Below are positions 50,821-59,160 of a DNA stretch of 64,000 nt, piece by piece. Both the position numbers and the translations under genes were made by a program. The notes beneath the pieces are model-generated. The model had not been told where the DNA came from and did not search any database. It worked only from the letters and a program-made list of their open reading frames with translations. The DNA is taken from NCBI GenBank assembly GCA_963832895.1, contig CAWHVQ010000024.1, positions 186,001 to 250,000 on the forward strand, written 5' to 3'. Numbering within the stretch: the first letter of the stretch is position 1; every line of letters begins with the position of its first letter. This stretch comes from JAMXLO01 sp963832895 (lineage in GTDB: Bacteria; Pseudomonadota; Alphaproteobacteria; Acetobacterales; Acetobacteraceae).

Positions 50821-51186
50821 TCAGGCCCGTGCCAATAGCGCGAGCGCGGCGGGCCGGACCGCTGGTCGCGCCGCGCCATAGCTGGTAGGCGCCATCGCTG
50901 GGGCCGCAGCACGGGCTACCACGCCGATCACCCGCCCCTGCGCGCAGATCGCGCGCTCGAGCAGGCGTTTGTTCTCGATCGCAAGCGCCTGCAGCCGCCG
51001 CGCGACGCGTTCGGCAGGGTCCCGCGACGTCGGCACAGTTTGCGCGGCCGCGAGGTCCGCCAGCGCGCGCCGCTTGCGTTCCAGCATCGCGCCGGCGCGA
51101 GGCAGGTCGAGCACGGCGAGCGCCCCGTTCTCCGCCTCCAGTGTCTCGGCCAGCAGATTTCCGGCGGTGATGAGATCGTTGTTCAT
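50821..51186 (-). CDS. FlbY/FlgN-like flagellar protein
   Basis: This 121-residue helical protein (ITAGNLLAETLEAENGALAVLD, then KRRALADLAAAQ) has the length and helix pattern of FlgN-type export chaperones and of the FlbY proteins next to flgI in alphaproteobacteria. No sharp motif supports one name over another. Its ATG overlaps the flgJ stop by ATGA, so it is the last gene of the flgI operon. The RibD-like gene starts 38 bases further on the same strand. Confidence 0.6.
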   Translation of the reverse strand: MNNDLITAGNLLAETLEAENGALAVLDLPRAGAMLERKRRALADLAAAQTVPTSRDPAERVARRLQALAIENKRLLERAICAQGRVIGVVARAAAPAMAPTSYGAARPAVRPAALALLARA

Positions 51187-51470
51187 CCGTGTTGCTCCTG
51201 TGCGCGCAGCATCGCGTTGAATACCGGGACAGCGAGGCCGATGCCGCCGTTCGCCGCCATCTGCTTGCCGATGGCATCCACCAGCATCGGTCGCCAGGCT
51301 TCCTCTCCAGCGCCACCACCGAATGCCCCATGCGCGGTGTCGACGGTCTCGAACATCGGCTGCAGCAACTGCCCGATGGCCATGGCCTCGAAGTCCTGCG
51401 CCGCCTTCCAGAGCCTTGCGGTTCGCTCTGGCGGGAGTGTGCTGTCGGCCGGCTGGATCTGCGCGGTCAT
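51183..51470 (-). CDS. FlgJ-type rod-binding protein, N-terminal domain only
   Basis: This 95-residue protein matches the rod-binding domain of FlgJ: LWKAAQDFEAMAIGQLLQPMF and GGGAGEEAWRPMLVDAIGKQMA. It would cap the growing flagellar rod in the periplasm. The peptidoglycan hydrolase domain of E. coli FlgJ is absent, as is usual in alphaproteobacteria. Its ATG overlaps the flgI stop by one base (TGATG). Confidence 0.88.
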   Translation of the reverse strand: MTAQIQPADSTLPPERTARLWKAAQDFEAMAIGQLLQPMFETVDTAHGAFGGGAGEEAWRPMLVDAIGKQMAANGGIGLAVPVFNAMLRAQEQHG

Positions 51471-52552
51471 CAGCGGACCATCAGGTCGGCTTGCAGGGCA
51501 CCGGCGGCCTTGATCGTCTGCAGGATGCTGATCAGATCGCGCGGCCCGACGCCCAGCGCGTTCAGGCTGGCCACCAGGTCACGCAGCGTCACGCTGCCCT
51601 GCAGGATGCCGAGCTTGCGGTCATGCTGGTCGTCAACTTGCACCTGCGTGCGGGGCACGGCGGTGGTCGTGCCGTTGGACAATGGTGCCGGCTGGCTGAC
51701 CTCCGGCGTCTCGGTGACCCGGATGGTCAGATTGCCCTGTGCGATCGCCACAGTGCTGATCCGCACGTTGGCCCCCATCACGATTGTGCCGCTGGCCTCC
51801 TCGATCACCACGATTGCGGGGCTGTCGGGCTCGACGCGAAGGTCCTCGAGCGCGGCGAGCGTCTCGATCGGATCGCGGTTGGCGAAGTCGAGCGCCACCG
51901 TGCGCGGGTCAGTGGCCTTGGCAATCGGGCCAACCGCCTGGTTGATCGCAGCCGCGATGCGACGGGCCGTCGTCAGGTCCGGATTGCGCAGGCCGAGCCG
52001 GAGCGCGTCGGTCTTGTCGAGATGATAGACGACCTCGCGCTCCACTGTGGCACCGTTGGCGATACGCGCCGAGGTGGGGACGCCGCGGGTCACCGAACTG
52101 GCGGCGCCACGCGCGGCGATGGCACCGGTGGCCAGCGCGCCCTGGGCGACGCCGTAAACCTCGCCGTCGGCGGCGAGCAGCGGCGTGACCAGCAAAGTGC
52201 CGCCGGTGAGGTTGGTCGCATCGCCCAGTGCCGAGACGGCCACATCGATCCGGCTGCCGCTTCGCGCGAAGGCGGGCAGATCGGCGGTCACCATGACGGC
52301 GGCGATGTTCTTGGTGGACAGCTTTGCCACCTGATCCCGCGTATTCACACCGAGCCGCTCCAGCATCCCGATCAGCGATTCGCGGGTGAACACGGCGTTG
52401 TCGAGCTTGTCGCCCGTGTTGTTCAGCCCGACCACCAGGCCGTAGCCGATAAGCTGGTTTTCGCGGATGCCCTCCACATCCGAGATATCCTTGATACGCA
52501 CCTCGGCCAGGGTCGGTAGAGCGGCCACGAGAGCCGTCAGCAGGGCCAGCAT
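51470..52552 (-). CDS. flgI: Flagellar P-ring protein FlgI
   Basis: This 360-residue protein forms the P ring around the flagellar rod in the peptidoglycan layer. A signal peptide (MLALLTALVAALPTLA) is followed by VRIKDISDVEGIRENQLIGYGLVVGL, the family's start. It ends in QGSVTLRDLVASLNALGVGPRDLISILQ. The ATG at 52552 is used; a TTG at 52570 (LNRFLQ before it) is a fair alternative. A sigma-54 promoter lies about 80 bases upstream. flgJ and a FlbY-like gene follow. Confidence 0.96.
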   Translation of the reverse strand: MLALLTALVAALPTLAEVRIKDISDVEGIRENQLIGYGLVVGLNNTGDKLDNAVFTRESLIGMLERLGVNTRDQVAKLSTKNIAAVMVTADLPAFARSGSRIDVAVSALGDATNLTGGTLLVTPLLAADGEVYGVAQGALATGAIAARGAASSVTRGVPTSARIANGATVEREVVYHLDKTDALRLGLRNPDLTTARRIAAAINQAVGPIAKATDPRTVALDFANRDPIETLAALEDLRVEPDSPAIVVIEEASGTIVMGANVRISTVAIAQGNLTIRVTETPEVSQPAPLSNGTTTAVPRTQVQVDDQHDRKLGILQGSVTLRDLVASLNALGVGPRDLISILQTIKAAGALQADLMVR

Positions 52553-52627
52553 TTGGAGGAAGCGGTTCAAGGCGGCCTCGGCGGTAGCGGGTGCGTAAGG
52601 AATTTGCGCCAGTCTGACGCTGTAGAG

Positions 52628-52643
52628 GGCAAGTCCCGTGCCA
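52628..52643 (-). promoter_or_regulatory. Consensus sigma-54 promoter for flgI
   Basis: On the minus strand the bases read TGGCAC-GGGAC-TTGCC, a perfect -24/-12 match to the sigma-54 consensus TGGCAC-N5-TTGC. It lies 76 bases before the flgI ATG. The -12 GC dinucleotide predicts an RNA start near 52616. Confidence 0.88.
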
Positions 52644-52685
52644 GGGCGAAACAAGCGCAAAAGGCCGGGTCGGCGCTCTGGTGAG

Positions 52686-52702
52686 CCGGCACGATCTGCC
52701 GG
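52686..52702. promoter_or_regulatory. ftr-like dyad (possible FlbD site) between flgI and fliX
   Basis: CCGGCA-CGATC-TGCCGG, a perfect 6-bp inverted repeat, resembles the Caulobacter ftr enhancer bound by FlbD. It is 43 bases upstream of the sigma-54 promoter and 23 bases before the fliX ATG, so one site could activate flgI and repress fliX. Confidence 0.6.
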
Positions 52703-52724
52703 GCGAGCACAAGGAGCCGGGTCT

Positions 52725-53126
52725 ATGACGGGCATCGAAGGCATAGGCTGGCCGAACAGGCCACGTGCCGTGAGCCGTGCGCCAGCGAGATCCGGGTTCA
52801 CGATGCCGCCCGAACCCACCGACACGGGCCGTGCTGCGGCTGCCTCTGAAACGCCCGCTATGTCGCCCGTGTCGATGCTGACCTTGCAGGAGGTGGGGGG
52901 GGAGACCGTTGAGGATCGCGAGGCGCGCCGGCACGGCAACGACATGCTCGCCGCGCTGGGTGAGCTGCAGCGGGCGCTGCTGGCCGGCGGCGGAGATGCG
53001 GGGGCACTGCAGCGCCTGCTGGAGCTGTCGACTTCAGAGACGCGGGCGACCGATCCACGGCTGGCGGCCATGATTTCGGCGATCGTCGTGCGGGTGCGGG
53101 TCGAGCTGACACGACGTCAGCTCTGA
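52725..53126 (+). CDS. fliX: FliX, flagellar class II assembly regulator
   Basis: This 133-residue protein matches FliX in its C-terminal half: MLTLQEVGGETVEDREARRHG, then MLAALGELQRALLAGG and the end VRVRVELTRRQL. In Caulobacter FliX controls FlbD, coupling flagellar assembly to sigma-54-dependent transcription. The first 45 residues are variable. I used the ATG at 52725 (MTGIEG). It is divergent from flgI, and the ftr-like dyad just upstream may feed back on it. Confidence 0.85.
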   Translation: MTGIEGIGWPNRPRAVSRAPARSGFTMPPEPTDTGRAAAASETPAMSPVSMLTLQEVGGETVEDREARRHGNDMLAALGELQRALLAGGGDAGALQRLLELSTSETRATDPRLAAMISAIVVRVRVELTRRQL

Positions 53127-53304
53127 GCGGCGGCGAAATAGTTGCATGGCAGATTGCTGAAGCTTGCTCACGCGCTCTTGGCGCGGCTATCGGCCATCGC
53201 TATAAGCCCGCGCAATTGCGATCCAGGACGGGCCGGGGGGTTCCGCGGCTTCCGACAAGCCCAGGGCGGGAGCGCAGCGAGAGGAAAGGCAGGACCGGCA
53301 CGCC

Positions 53305-53721
53305 ATGATGGTGACACTACCCCCCGACTACCGACCGACCGACGGTGAGGAGTTCATGAATCCCATCCAGGTCGAATACTTTCGCCAGAAACTACTTCGC
53401 TGGCGCACCGACCTCCTGAAGGAGGCGGACGGCACGTTGGCCAGCCTGTCCGAGGGCGGTATCCACGAAGCTGACATCACCGACCGGGCCAGCGTGGAGA
53501 CCGACAGGGCGCTGGAACTGCGCACCCGCGACCGGGCGCGCAAGCTGATCTCCAAGATCGACCAGGCGTTGATCCGGATTGAGAACGGCAGCTATGGCTT
53601 CTGTGAGGAAACAGGCGAGCCGATCGGCCTGCGCCGGCTGGAGGCTCGCCCCATCGCCACCCTCTCGATCGAGGCGCAGGAGCGCCACGAGCGCATGGAG
53701 CGGGTTCACCGCGACGACTGA
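53305..53721 (+). CDS. dksA: RNA polymerase-binding protein DksA, one-cysteine alphaproteobacterial type
   Basis: This 138-residue protein has the DksA coiled-coil (RQKLLRWRTDLLKEADGTLA) with an acidic tip (HEADITDRASVETDRALELR), and the globular end YGFCEETGEPIGLRRLEARP. Only one of the four zinc cysteines of E. coli DksA remains, as in other alphaproteobacteria. It modulates rRNA and amino-acid promoters with ppGpp. It is 178 bases after fliX; that gap holds nothing I recognise. Confidence 0.92.
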   Translation: MMVTLPPDYRPTDGEEFMNPIQVEYFRQKLLRWRTDLLKEADGTLASLSEGGIHEADITDRASVETDRALELRTRDRARKLISKIDQALIRIENGSYGFCEETGEPIGLRRLEARPIATLSIEAQERHERMERVHRDD

Positions 53722-53742
53722 GCGCCGTGGGTGGATCGGCGG

Positions 53743-54892
53743 CTACCTCCCGCTGAACGCCGGCATCACGTCGCGAGCGAACCAGCGGAGCTGTTCCTCG
53801 AACTCGCCAGGCGATAGGCCCTCGGCCCAGTGGACCATGTAGTCCTCGAGGCCGGGATATTTCGCCTCGATCGACTTGATGCCGTCGATAACCTGCCCTG
53901 GCGGACCACAGAACCAGGCTTTCTGCGCCACACCGTCGCGCAGTGACGGGGTCTTGGCCGGCGCGCCGGGCGTGCCCCATGTCCGCCCCTGGTCGTCTGC
54001 GTAGCGTACGAAGCCGAACGGCGCGAACCACTTGTAGCGTTCGTCATGGGCGGGCTCGACGCGGCGGATCGCCTCCTCCTGGCTGCCGGCGAGATAGAGG
54101 CCCGTGCCCCAGATCATGTCCTGTCCCAACTTCTTCTGCTGTCCGTGTTTCGCGCACGCGTCCTGATAGGCGCGCACCACATCGTCCAGGATTTTCTCGC
54201 CGTTCAGCGTGACCATCGCCTTAAGGCCATACTTCGCGATCAGGTCGATGGTCTTGCCCGAAGCGACCGGCATCCACACGTCGACCGGCAGGTGCTTCGG
54301 CCGCGGCACCATGGTGATGTCGCGGAGCTGGTAGCCGCGATACTCGACTTCGGGCGGGCAGGTGAAATACTTGCCCTTGAAACTGACATGCTCCTGGTTG
54401 AAGCAGGCGAGCATGAGCCATGAGCTGCAGCTGCTCCTCGAAGTATTCGCGGTTCTTGTCGGCGTCGATCAGCGGCGCGCCGAAAGTCTCCACCTCGCGC
54501 GTATGATAGCCGCGGCCGACGCCCATGATAACCCGGCCGTCGGTGACGATGTCGGCCATCGCGTAGTCCTCGGCCAGCCGGATCGGATGCCACATCGGCA
54601 GCACGTTGAACGCGCAGCCGAACTTCAGGCGCTGGGTCTGTGTAGCGAGCCAGAGGCTCAACTGCACCAGATTGGGCAGACACTCGTAGCCCTCGTGCTG
54701 GAAGTGATGCTCGGCAGTCCACAACGCGTGGTAGCCGCACTCGTCCATCACCTGGGCGATGTGGCGGGTGGTAAAGAAGACTTCGCTGAGGCGCTCGTTG
54801 GGGTAGCGGCGGTCGTTGGCAGGGGTGCCGTCAAGGCCGACCTTGTCGAGGTCGATCTGGCCGACATAGAGGACGTGGAAGCGTTTGATCAT
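53743..54892 (-). pseudogene. Luciferase-like flavin monooxygenase, broken by a frameshift
   Basis: Two adjoining frames together encode one LLM-class flavin oxidoreductase of about 380 residues. The first, from ATG 54892, has CGYHALWTAEHHFQHEGYE and MGVGRGYHTREVETFGAPL. The second, from about 54414 to 53743, has ACFNQEHVSFKGKYFTCPPE and DGIKSIEAKYPGLEDYMVHW. The break is at 54412-54425, where CATGAGC occurs twice in tandem; removing one copy joins the frames exactly. The family hydroxylates or cleaves small organic compounds with FMNH2. A sequencing error is possible. Confidence 0.88.
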
Positions 54893-55072
54893 AGGGCGTT
54901 TCCGAGGCTGTTAAGTGCGCTGGCGGTGACTATGCCAGCATGTCCTGGATCGCGCCAAGCGCCTCACATGGTCGGCAAATTTGCTGCTTGCCTCCGATCG
55001 CAGAAGTCATGAGATTTCGGCTGATCGACGAAAACCAGGGGGCAATCGCCCCGGCACTGTAAGGGGACTAAA

Positions 55073-56059
55073 ATGTCGGCGAATTTCTCCGCAGTCTGGA
55101 AGGACTGCGGTTTTCTTGCCGGGACACCACCGTTCCTGGTCATACCGCGAGAGGGCATTGGTCTGGTTTATCTCAATGGGGTGCGGTCACTCGATGTCAA
55201 TCGGAACCTCAAGTTCGATGGCGGAAGTCTCGCCGTCCGACCGGTCAGTCCGAGTGATCTACAGCGCAATCTGCTGAGATATGCACAGAACTTTCCATCG
55301 GATGCGCTGGGCGATGTCCTGTCTCTCTCCATCGGCATGCAGAATACGATACGATTCGGCAGTACGCTGCTCGCTGTCGAGGCGCGTGTCTCTGGCCGCA
55401 CCATCTCCCTCGATTACGTCGCCAAAGCCGATCGAGCGAAAATGGATGTATATGCGTCATCGCGCACCACGATCGCCGTCTCGTTTCGGTTTGCCCGCTA
55501 CCAGGACGCTACCGGACAGTTGAAGGGCGGCACGACGCTCGTGCCGTCCTATGCCGATGAACTCGTCCGGATCCTCAACAGGCTGTACCTTCCGTCCGCC
55601 AACATCGAGCTTCGGTTGAAAAGCTCGCAGTATGTGGACTTGGCTCAGAAGCTCGGCGACTCGATATCACAGAACAACTTTCTACAGGATATTGCGCCGC
55701 GCCGCGATGCAGGGGCTGACATGACTGTCTTCTTCGTCGGGAAATACCGAGGCACGGACGATCCGCTTGGGCAGGCGTTTCCTGACATCAACTGCGCCGT
55801 CGTGGATGACTCCCCCTTGCAATACCTTGCCCCTCAGACGGCCTGGCCGGGCGCGTCGCTGACCGACGAACAAGTGGACTCCTTGGTAATTCCCACCGGA
55901 CGAGCCAAATCCGACCGGGATCTGCATGTCGTGCTCGCTCATGAGATCGCTCACCTGCTCGGCGCCGGCCACAACAATGATCCGGACAACCTGATGTCGA
56001 TGAACCGTCAGGATTTCAAGTTTAGCAAGGACACCGTAAGGGCCGTGAGCCCGAATTAA
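55073..56059 (+). CDS. Metzincin-type zinc metalloprotease
   Basis: This 328-residue protein has the extended zinc-binding motif HEIAHLLGAGH at residues 290-300, the three histidines plus glutamate and glycine of metzincins, and LMSM as a candidate Met-turn a few residues on. The large N-terminal region (1-280) is not recognised; beta-rich strands suggest a separate domain. There is no signal peptide, so it would need non-classical export or act inside the cell. AAGGGGAC precedes the ATG by a few bases. Function and substrate unknown. Confidence 0.72.
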   Translation: MSANFSAVWKDCGFLAGTPPFLVIPREGIGLVYLNGVRSLDVNRNLKFDGGSLAVRPVSPSDLQRNLLRYAQNFPSDALGDVLSLSIGMQNTIRFGSTLLAVEARVSGRTISLDYVAKADRAKMDVYASSRTTIAVSFRFARYQDATGQLKGGTTLVPSYADELVRILNRLYLPSANIELRLKSSQYVDLAQKLGDSISQNNFLQDIAPRRDAGADMTVFFVGKYRGTDDPLGQAFPDINCAVVDDSPLQYLAPQTAWPGASLTDEQVDSLVIPTGRAKSDRDLHVVLAHEIAHLLGAGHNNDPDNLMSMNRQDFKFSKDTVRAVSPN

Positions 56060-56126
56060 CCGCCTGCCTGCGACGGCGCTTTCTCGCGGGCCCGTGCGCG
56101 CGACCCGCATCGGAGGCACAGATTAA

Positions 56127-56750
56127 ATGAACCTGATCGACCTGACGCACACTTTCGACCGGGACATGCCGGTCTATCCCGGTGATCCGATCCCCAGGTT
56201 TGAGCAGACGGCCTGCCTCGACCAGAACGGGTTCAACGCATGCTGCCTGTGCAGCGGGATGCATGTGGGAACCCATATGGACGCCCCTCTCCACATGATC
56301 GCCGGTGGCAAGTTCGTATGCGACGTGCCCACCAGCCAGTTCTTCGGGCGCGGCCGGCTGATCGACGCTCGCGAGCGTGAGACGGTGACGCTGGATTTGC
56401 TCCGCTCTGCCCGCGTCGGCCGTGGCGATATCGTCCTGGTAATGACCGGATGGTATAAACGCTTTCGCGATGATGCGTACTACCGGGACTTCCCAGAGGT
56501 CGCACCCGAATTTGCCCGCGAGCTTGTAAGTCTCGGCGTCTCGATCATTGGCCTCGACACGCCGAGCCCCGATCGCTCGCCCTTCGAGGTCCACAAGATC
56601 CTGCTGGCGGCCCAGGTGCCGATCATCGAAAATCTGACCAACCTGGAGGCGCTTGTCGCAGTCGACGAGTTCGATGTCGTAGCTCTTCCGGCAAAACTGC
56701 AGTGTGAGGCGGCGCCGGTGCGTGTTGTTGCGCGGCCACGGAGCGAATGA
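56127..56750 (+). CDS. Cyclase family protein (kynurenine formamidase-like)
   Basis: This 207-residue protein has the cyclase/KynB metal motif HVGTHMDAPLHM at about residue 47, and a conserved DLTHTFDRDMPVYPGDP start. Family members are metal-dependent amidohydrolases, such as kynurenine formamidase and isatin hydrolase. The later DTPSPD segment is the usual second active-site block. It follows the protease by 67 bases; no shared role is evident. Confidence 0.88.
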   Translation: MNLIDLTHTFDRDMPVYPGDPIPRFEQTACLDQNGFNACCLCSGMHVGTHMDAPLHMIAGGKFVCDVPTSQFFGRGRLIDARERETVTLDLLRSARVGRGDIVLVMTGWYKRFRDDAYYRDFPEVAPEFARELVSLGVSIIGLDTPSPDRSPFEVHKILLAAQVPIIENLTNLEALVAVDEFDVVALPAKLQCEAAPVRVVARPRSE

Positions 56751-57188
56751 GTGACGTCGAATCCAGCATCAAGAACGGCGCAACATTCGGGCTGTCATTG
56801 CGCGGCGCGGCGAAGCAATCCCGGTCATAAGTTCGCTCCATCGAACGAGATGGCCTCATCGCTGCGCTCCCGCGCAATGACAATGGCGGCCTGACAGCCC
56901 CCCTGCCGACTTTTGCCAGCAACCCGGACTTCGAGCGGATAGATAGCGACGCGCGCGTCGCTCAGATCGGCAAAGTCATTCGCCTGCACAGGCTGCCGCT
57001 GGTCTATTGACCAAGGGCGAGCCCTTCGGTCACGCACCGGCGCGGCCGGCCGAGGTTGCAGAAGTTGGAACGCCTGTGGCCGCTCGCTGCCAGAAGCCCG
57101 GTGAGGCTCGGGCCAGTGTTAACGAATTGTTTCCTGTTCGGTCCTATACTGTCGCGGCGCCTCGACGCCTCACCGGAGACCGCCGCCA
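56751..57188. other. Intergenic stretch containing a palindromic repeat
   Basis: About 440 bases with no supported gene. The main feature is the palindromic repeat at 56793-56882 (separate entry). Open frames across it translate to ARERSDEAI and CFAAPRNDS, a signature of such repeats rather than of proteins. Confidence 0.6.
56793..56882. repeat. Palindromic intergenic repeat element (RPE/REP-like)
   Basis: A 90-base unit bounded by perfect 12-bp inverted ends, TGTCATTGCGCG and CGCGCAATGACA. It contains GGCGAAGCAATCC and GATGGCCTCATCGCTGCGC. The form is that of the dispersed elements that in alphaproteobacteria read as ...RSDEAI... in one frame. Only one copy is seen in this window. Confidence 0.75.
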
Positions 57189-57503
57189 GTGGACCAGCCG
57201 ACCACCCCTCCCCCGCCCGTGCAGCGGACCGACCTCCACCGACGGCGCCCAGTCGCAGGACTGCATCCGTGGTGGCAACATCCGGTAGAAAATAGGGATT
57301 CACCCTCGACGCAGGGGCGCCCGCAGCAAGGCAGAAGCGCCGGACCCGCAACGAAACACGCCCTGCGGAGGCTTAGGGCCTCGCGCTCCGTGCACAGCCT
57401 CTACGGCGAGGAGGGCCGCGCATTCCGCCACACGATTGCCGCGCTGTTCGCTCAGGGTCGCTGGTTGCGCCTGGTCGCCGAGCTGCGAAAGGCGCCTCGC
57501 TGA
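57189..57503 (+). CDS. Possible small basic hypothetical protein
   Basis: A GTG at 57189 opens a 104-residue frame. It starts MDQPTTPPPPVQRTDLHRR and ends with a plausible helix, FRHTIAALFAQGRWLRLVAEL. Codon use is not clearly coding; CGGAGA lies about ten bases upstream. It could be a small DNA- or RNA-binding protein or chance. No family is recognised. Confidence 0.35.
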   Translation: MDQPTTPPPPVQRTDLHRRRPVAGLHPWWQHPVENRDSPSTQGRPQQGRSAGPATKHALRRLRASRSVHSLYGEEGRAFRHTIAALFAQGRWLRLVAELRKAPR

Positions 57504-57566
57504 TGGCGTCAGCCGCAGACTCTGGTCAATAATGTCCGCGGAGCTCGCGGGCCGCAGGAGGGACGA

Positions 57567-57770
57567 ATGGTGCGTGTTGCAAGATTGGGTGCGATGGATT
57601 TTCCGACTGCGCTTTCAATCCTGACTGCCGGTGCGTTTTGCTATGCGGCCTGGCTCACCTCCATCGTGTTCTGTGCCACCAGCGGCCAACGGCCCCTGCT
57701 GATCGCCGCGGCCGCGTTCTTCCCCGTCGGTATCGTTCACGGCATAGGCGTGTGGTTCGGTGGCTGGTGA
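57567..57770 (+). CDS. Small membrane protein
   Basis: This 67-residue protein has two hydrophobic segments, at about residues 15-38 and 43-65, ending GIGVWFGGW. AGGAGGGA precedes the ATG with ideal spacing, so it is probably expressed. No family is recognised. Confidence 0.6.
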   Translation: MVRVARLGAMDFPTALSILTAGAFCYAAWLTSIVFCATSGQRPLLIAAAAFFPVGIVHGIGVWFGGW

Positions 57771-57862
57771 CACACCACTGGGCGAGAACGGAAGAGTTTC
57801 TCGCCGCCCTGCCTCCGGTGCATAGTCGGCTCAGCGCCTGAACGAGGCCGAGTTGCCGGACC

Positions 57863-58285
57863 ATGCTGCATCTCACAAAGCTCGCCGTCGGCGTGCGCGA
57901 CATTGACCACCTGCACGAACTGCAGGAGGAACGCGCGGTCCGTAATCCGCCGCTGCGTCATCGCACGCGCAATTTTCCGCGCCGCCACCAGGAGGTGATC
58001 GAGGGCGGCTCGATGTATTGGGTGATCAGCGGCAGCATGCTGGTTCGGCAACGTATTCTCAATATCATCGAGGATTGCCGCGACGACGGCTCTGCGTGCA
58101 CCGGGCTGGTGCTCGACCCAAGATTGGTGCCATTGACCGGCCGGCCCACCAAGCCGTTCCAGGGCTGGCGCTATCTGCGCGCCGACGAGGCACCGCGCGA
58201 CCTTGTCGTCGGCAAGCGCGCCAGAGGCGAGCATTCCCTGCCGCCGGCGTTGCGGCATGAGCTGCAGGTGCTCTGTCTGCTGTGA
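57863..58285 (+). CDS. DUF1489 family protein
   Basis: This 140-residue protein matches DUF1489: LHLTKLAVGVRDIDHL at the start, the RNFPRRHQEVIEGGSMYWV block, LDPRLVPLTGRPTKPFQGWRYL, and the end PPALRHELQVLCLL. The family is confined largely to alphaproteobacteria and its role is unknown. It stands alone between a small membrane protein and the histidine-rich gene. Confidence 0.9.
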   Translation: MLHLTKLAVGVRDIDHLHELQEERAVRNPPLRHRTRNFPRRHQEVIEGGSMYWVISGSMLVRQRILNIIEDCRDDGSACTGLVLDPRLVPLTGRPTKPFQGWRYLRADEAPRDLVVGKRARGEHSLPPALRHELQVLCLL

Positions 58286-58403
58286 AATCCGCTTGCGCGA
58301 CTCTGTCAAGTTATAGGATATCCACATCAGTCGATTAAGTTTGCTTTCTCGACCAACCTCTGAGCCTTTCCCCGCAACGCCTGCCACTCCCGGAGCTCGT
58401 CCC

Positions 58404-58625
58404 GTGACCCCCTCGCGCAGACATCTGTTCGCCCTGCTCGGCCTTGCTCTGCCGATCGCCGCCTTCTCAGCCACGCCCGCCGCGGCGACAACGTCGAACG
58501 CCGTGCATCACAAGTCGCACGCGCATCACGCGTCCGCCTCGCACAAGGCCAACCCGCACCATTCGTCGATGCATCACGCATCGCATCACACGACCCACCA
58601 CGTGCCGAAGCCTACCGCGAGCTGA
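58404..58625 (+). CDS. Histidine-rich exported protein with a likely Tat signal
   Basis: This 73-residue protein begins with a GTG and has TPSRRHLFALLGLALPIA, a twin-arginine-like signal ending at AAA. The mature 45 or so residues hold 14 histidines in pairs (HH) with serine, alanine and threonine. Such a segment would bind nickel, zinc or copper in the periplasm. It is convergent with, and overlaps by 14 bases, the 3' end of the hydrogenase-like small-subunit gene. Confidence 0.6.
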   Translation: MTPSRRHLFALLGLALPIAAFSATPAAATTSNAVHHKSHAHHASASHKANPHHSSMHHASHHTTHHVPKPTAS

Positions 58626-59160
58626 CCACCGCTTGGCCGCGCGCGTTTGCCTCCAGCAGCGCGCGCAGTCCGGCCAGAATACGCTCGGGGGTCGGCGGAC
58701 AGCCGCTGATCAACAGGTCTACCGGCAATGTCGTTCCAACGCCGTTGGTGACGGCGTAGCTGCCCTTGAACACTCCGCCGTCTACCGCGCAGTCCCCGAC
58801 TGCCACGACGAACTTCGGGTCCGGCATCGCCGAGTACGCCTGCTCCATCGCATCGACCAGATTGCGTGTCACCGGCCCGGTCACCAACAGAACGTCGGCA
58901 TGGCGTGGGCTTGCAACCAAGCCGATGCCGAAGCGTTCCAGGTCGTAGACGGCACGCCGCAGCGCGCGAAGCTCGATCTCGCAGCCGCCACAACTGCCAG
59001 CGTCGAGATGCAGGATCGCCAGGCTGCGACCCAGCCGGGCCTGTCCACGGTCATCCAGCCTGCCCGCCAGCGACACCGCAGTTCCGGTGTCCACCGGGGC
59101 TGGTGTGGCCGCGATCGGACCAGCAAGCAGCGTGCGGACCAGACGGCGCCAAAGCATCAC
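58612..59160 (-). CDS. Hydrogenase-4/NuoB-like small subunit
   Basis: This 182-residue protein resembles NuoB/HyfI. The four cysteines for a proximal 4Fe-4S (N2-like) cluster are present: two in DAGSCGGCEIEL, one in VAVGDCAVDGG and one in LISGCPPTPE. It would pass electrons to the large-subunit site or quinone. The ATG overlaps the large-subunit stop (ATGA). It is the last gene of the cluster running in from the right edge. Confidence 0.88.
   Translation of the reverse strand: MMLWRRLVRTLLAGPIAATPAPVDTGTAVSLAGRLDDRGQARLGRSLAILHLDAGSCGGCEIELRALRRAVYDLERFGIGLVASPRHADVLLVTGPVTRNLVDAMEQAYSAMPDPKFVVAVGDCAVDGGVFKGSYAVTNGVGTTLPVDLLISGCPPTPERILAGLRALLEANARGQAVVSSR

Noticed and set aside
53140..53175. 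A second sigma-54-like promoter before dksA
   Set aside because: GG and GC spacing is wrong and the TTGC element is misplaced.
55015..55072. A riboswitch before the metalloprotease gene
   Set aside because: There is a short GC-rich hairpin and a good ribosome binding site, but nothing matches a known riboswitch core.
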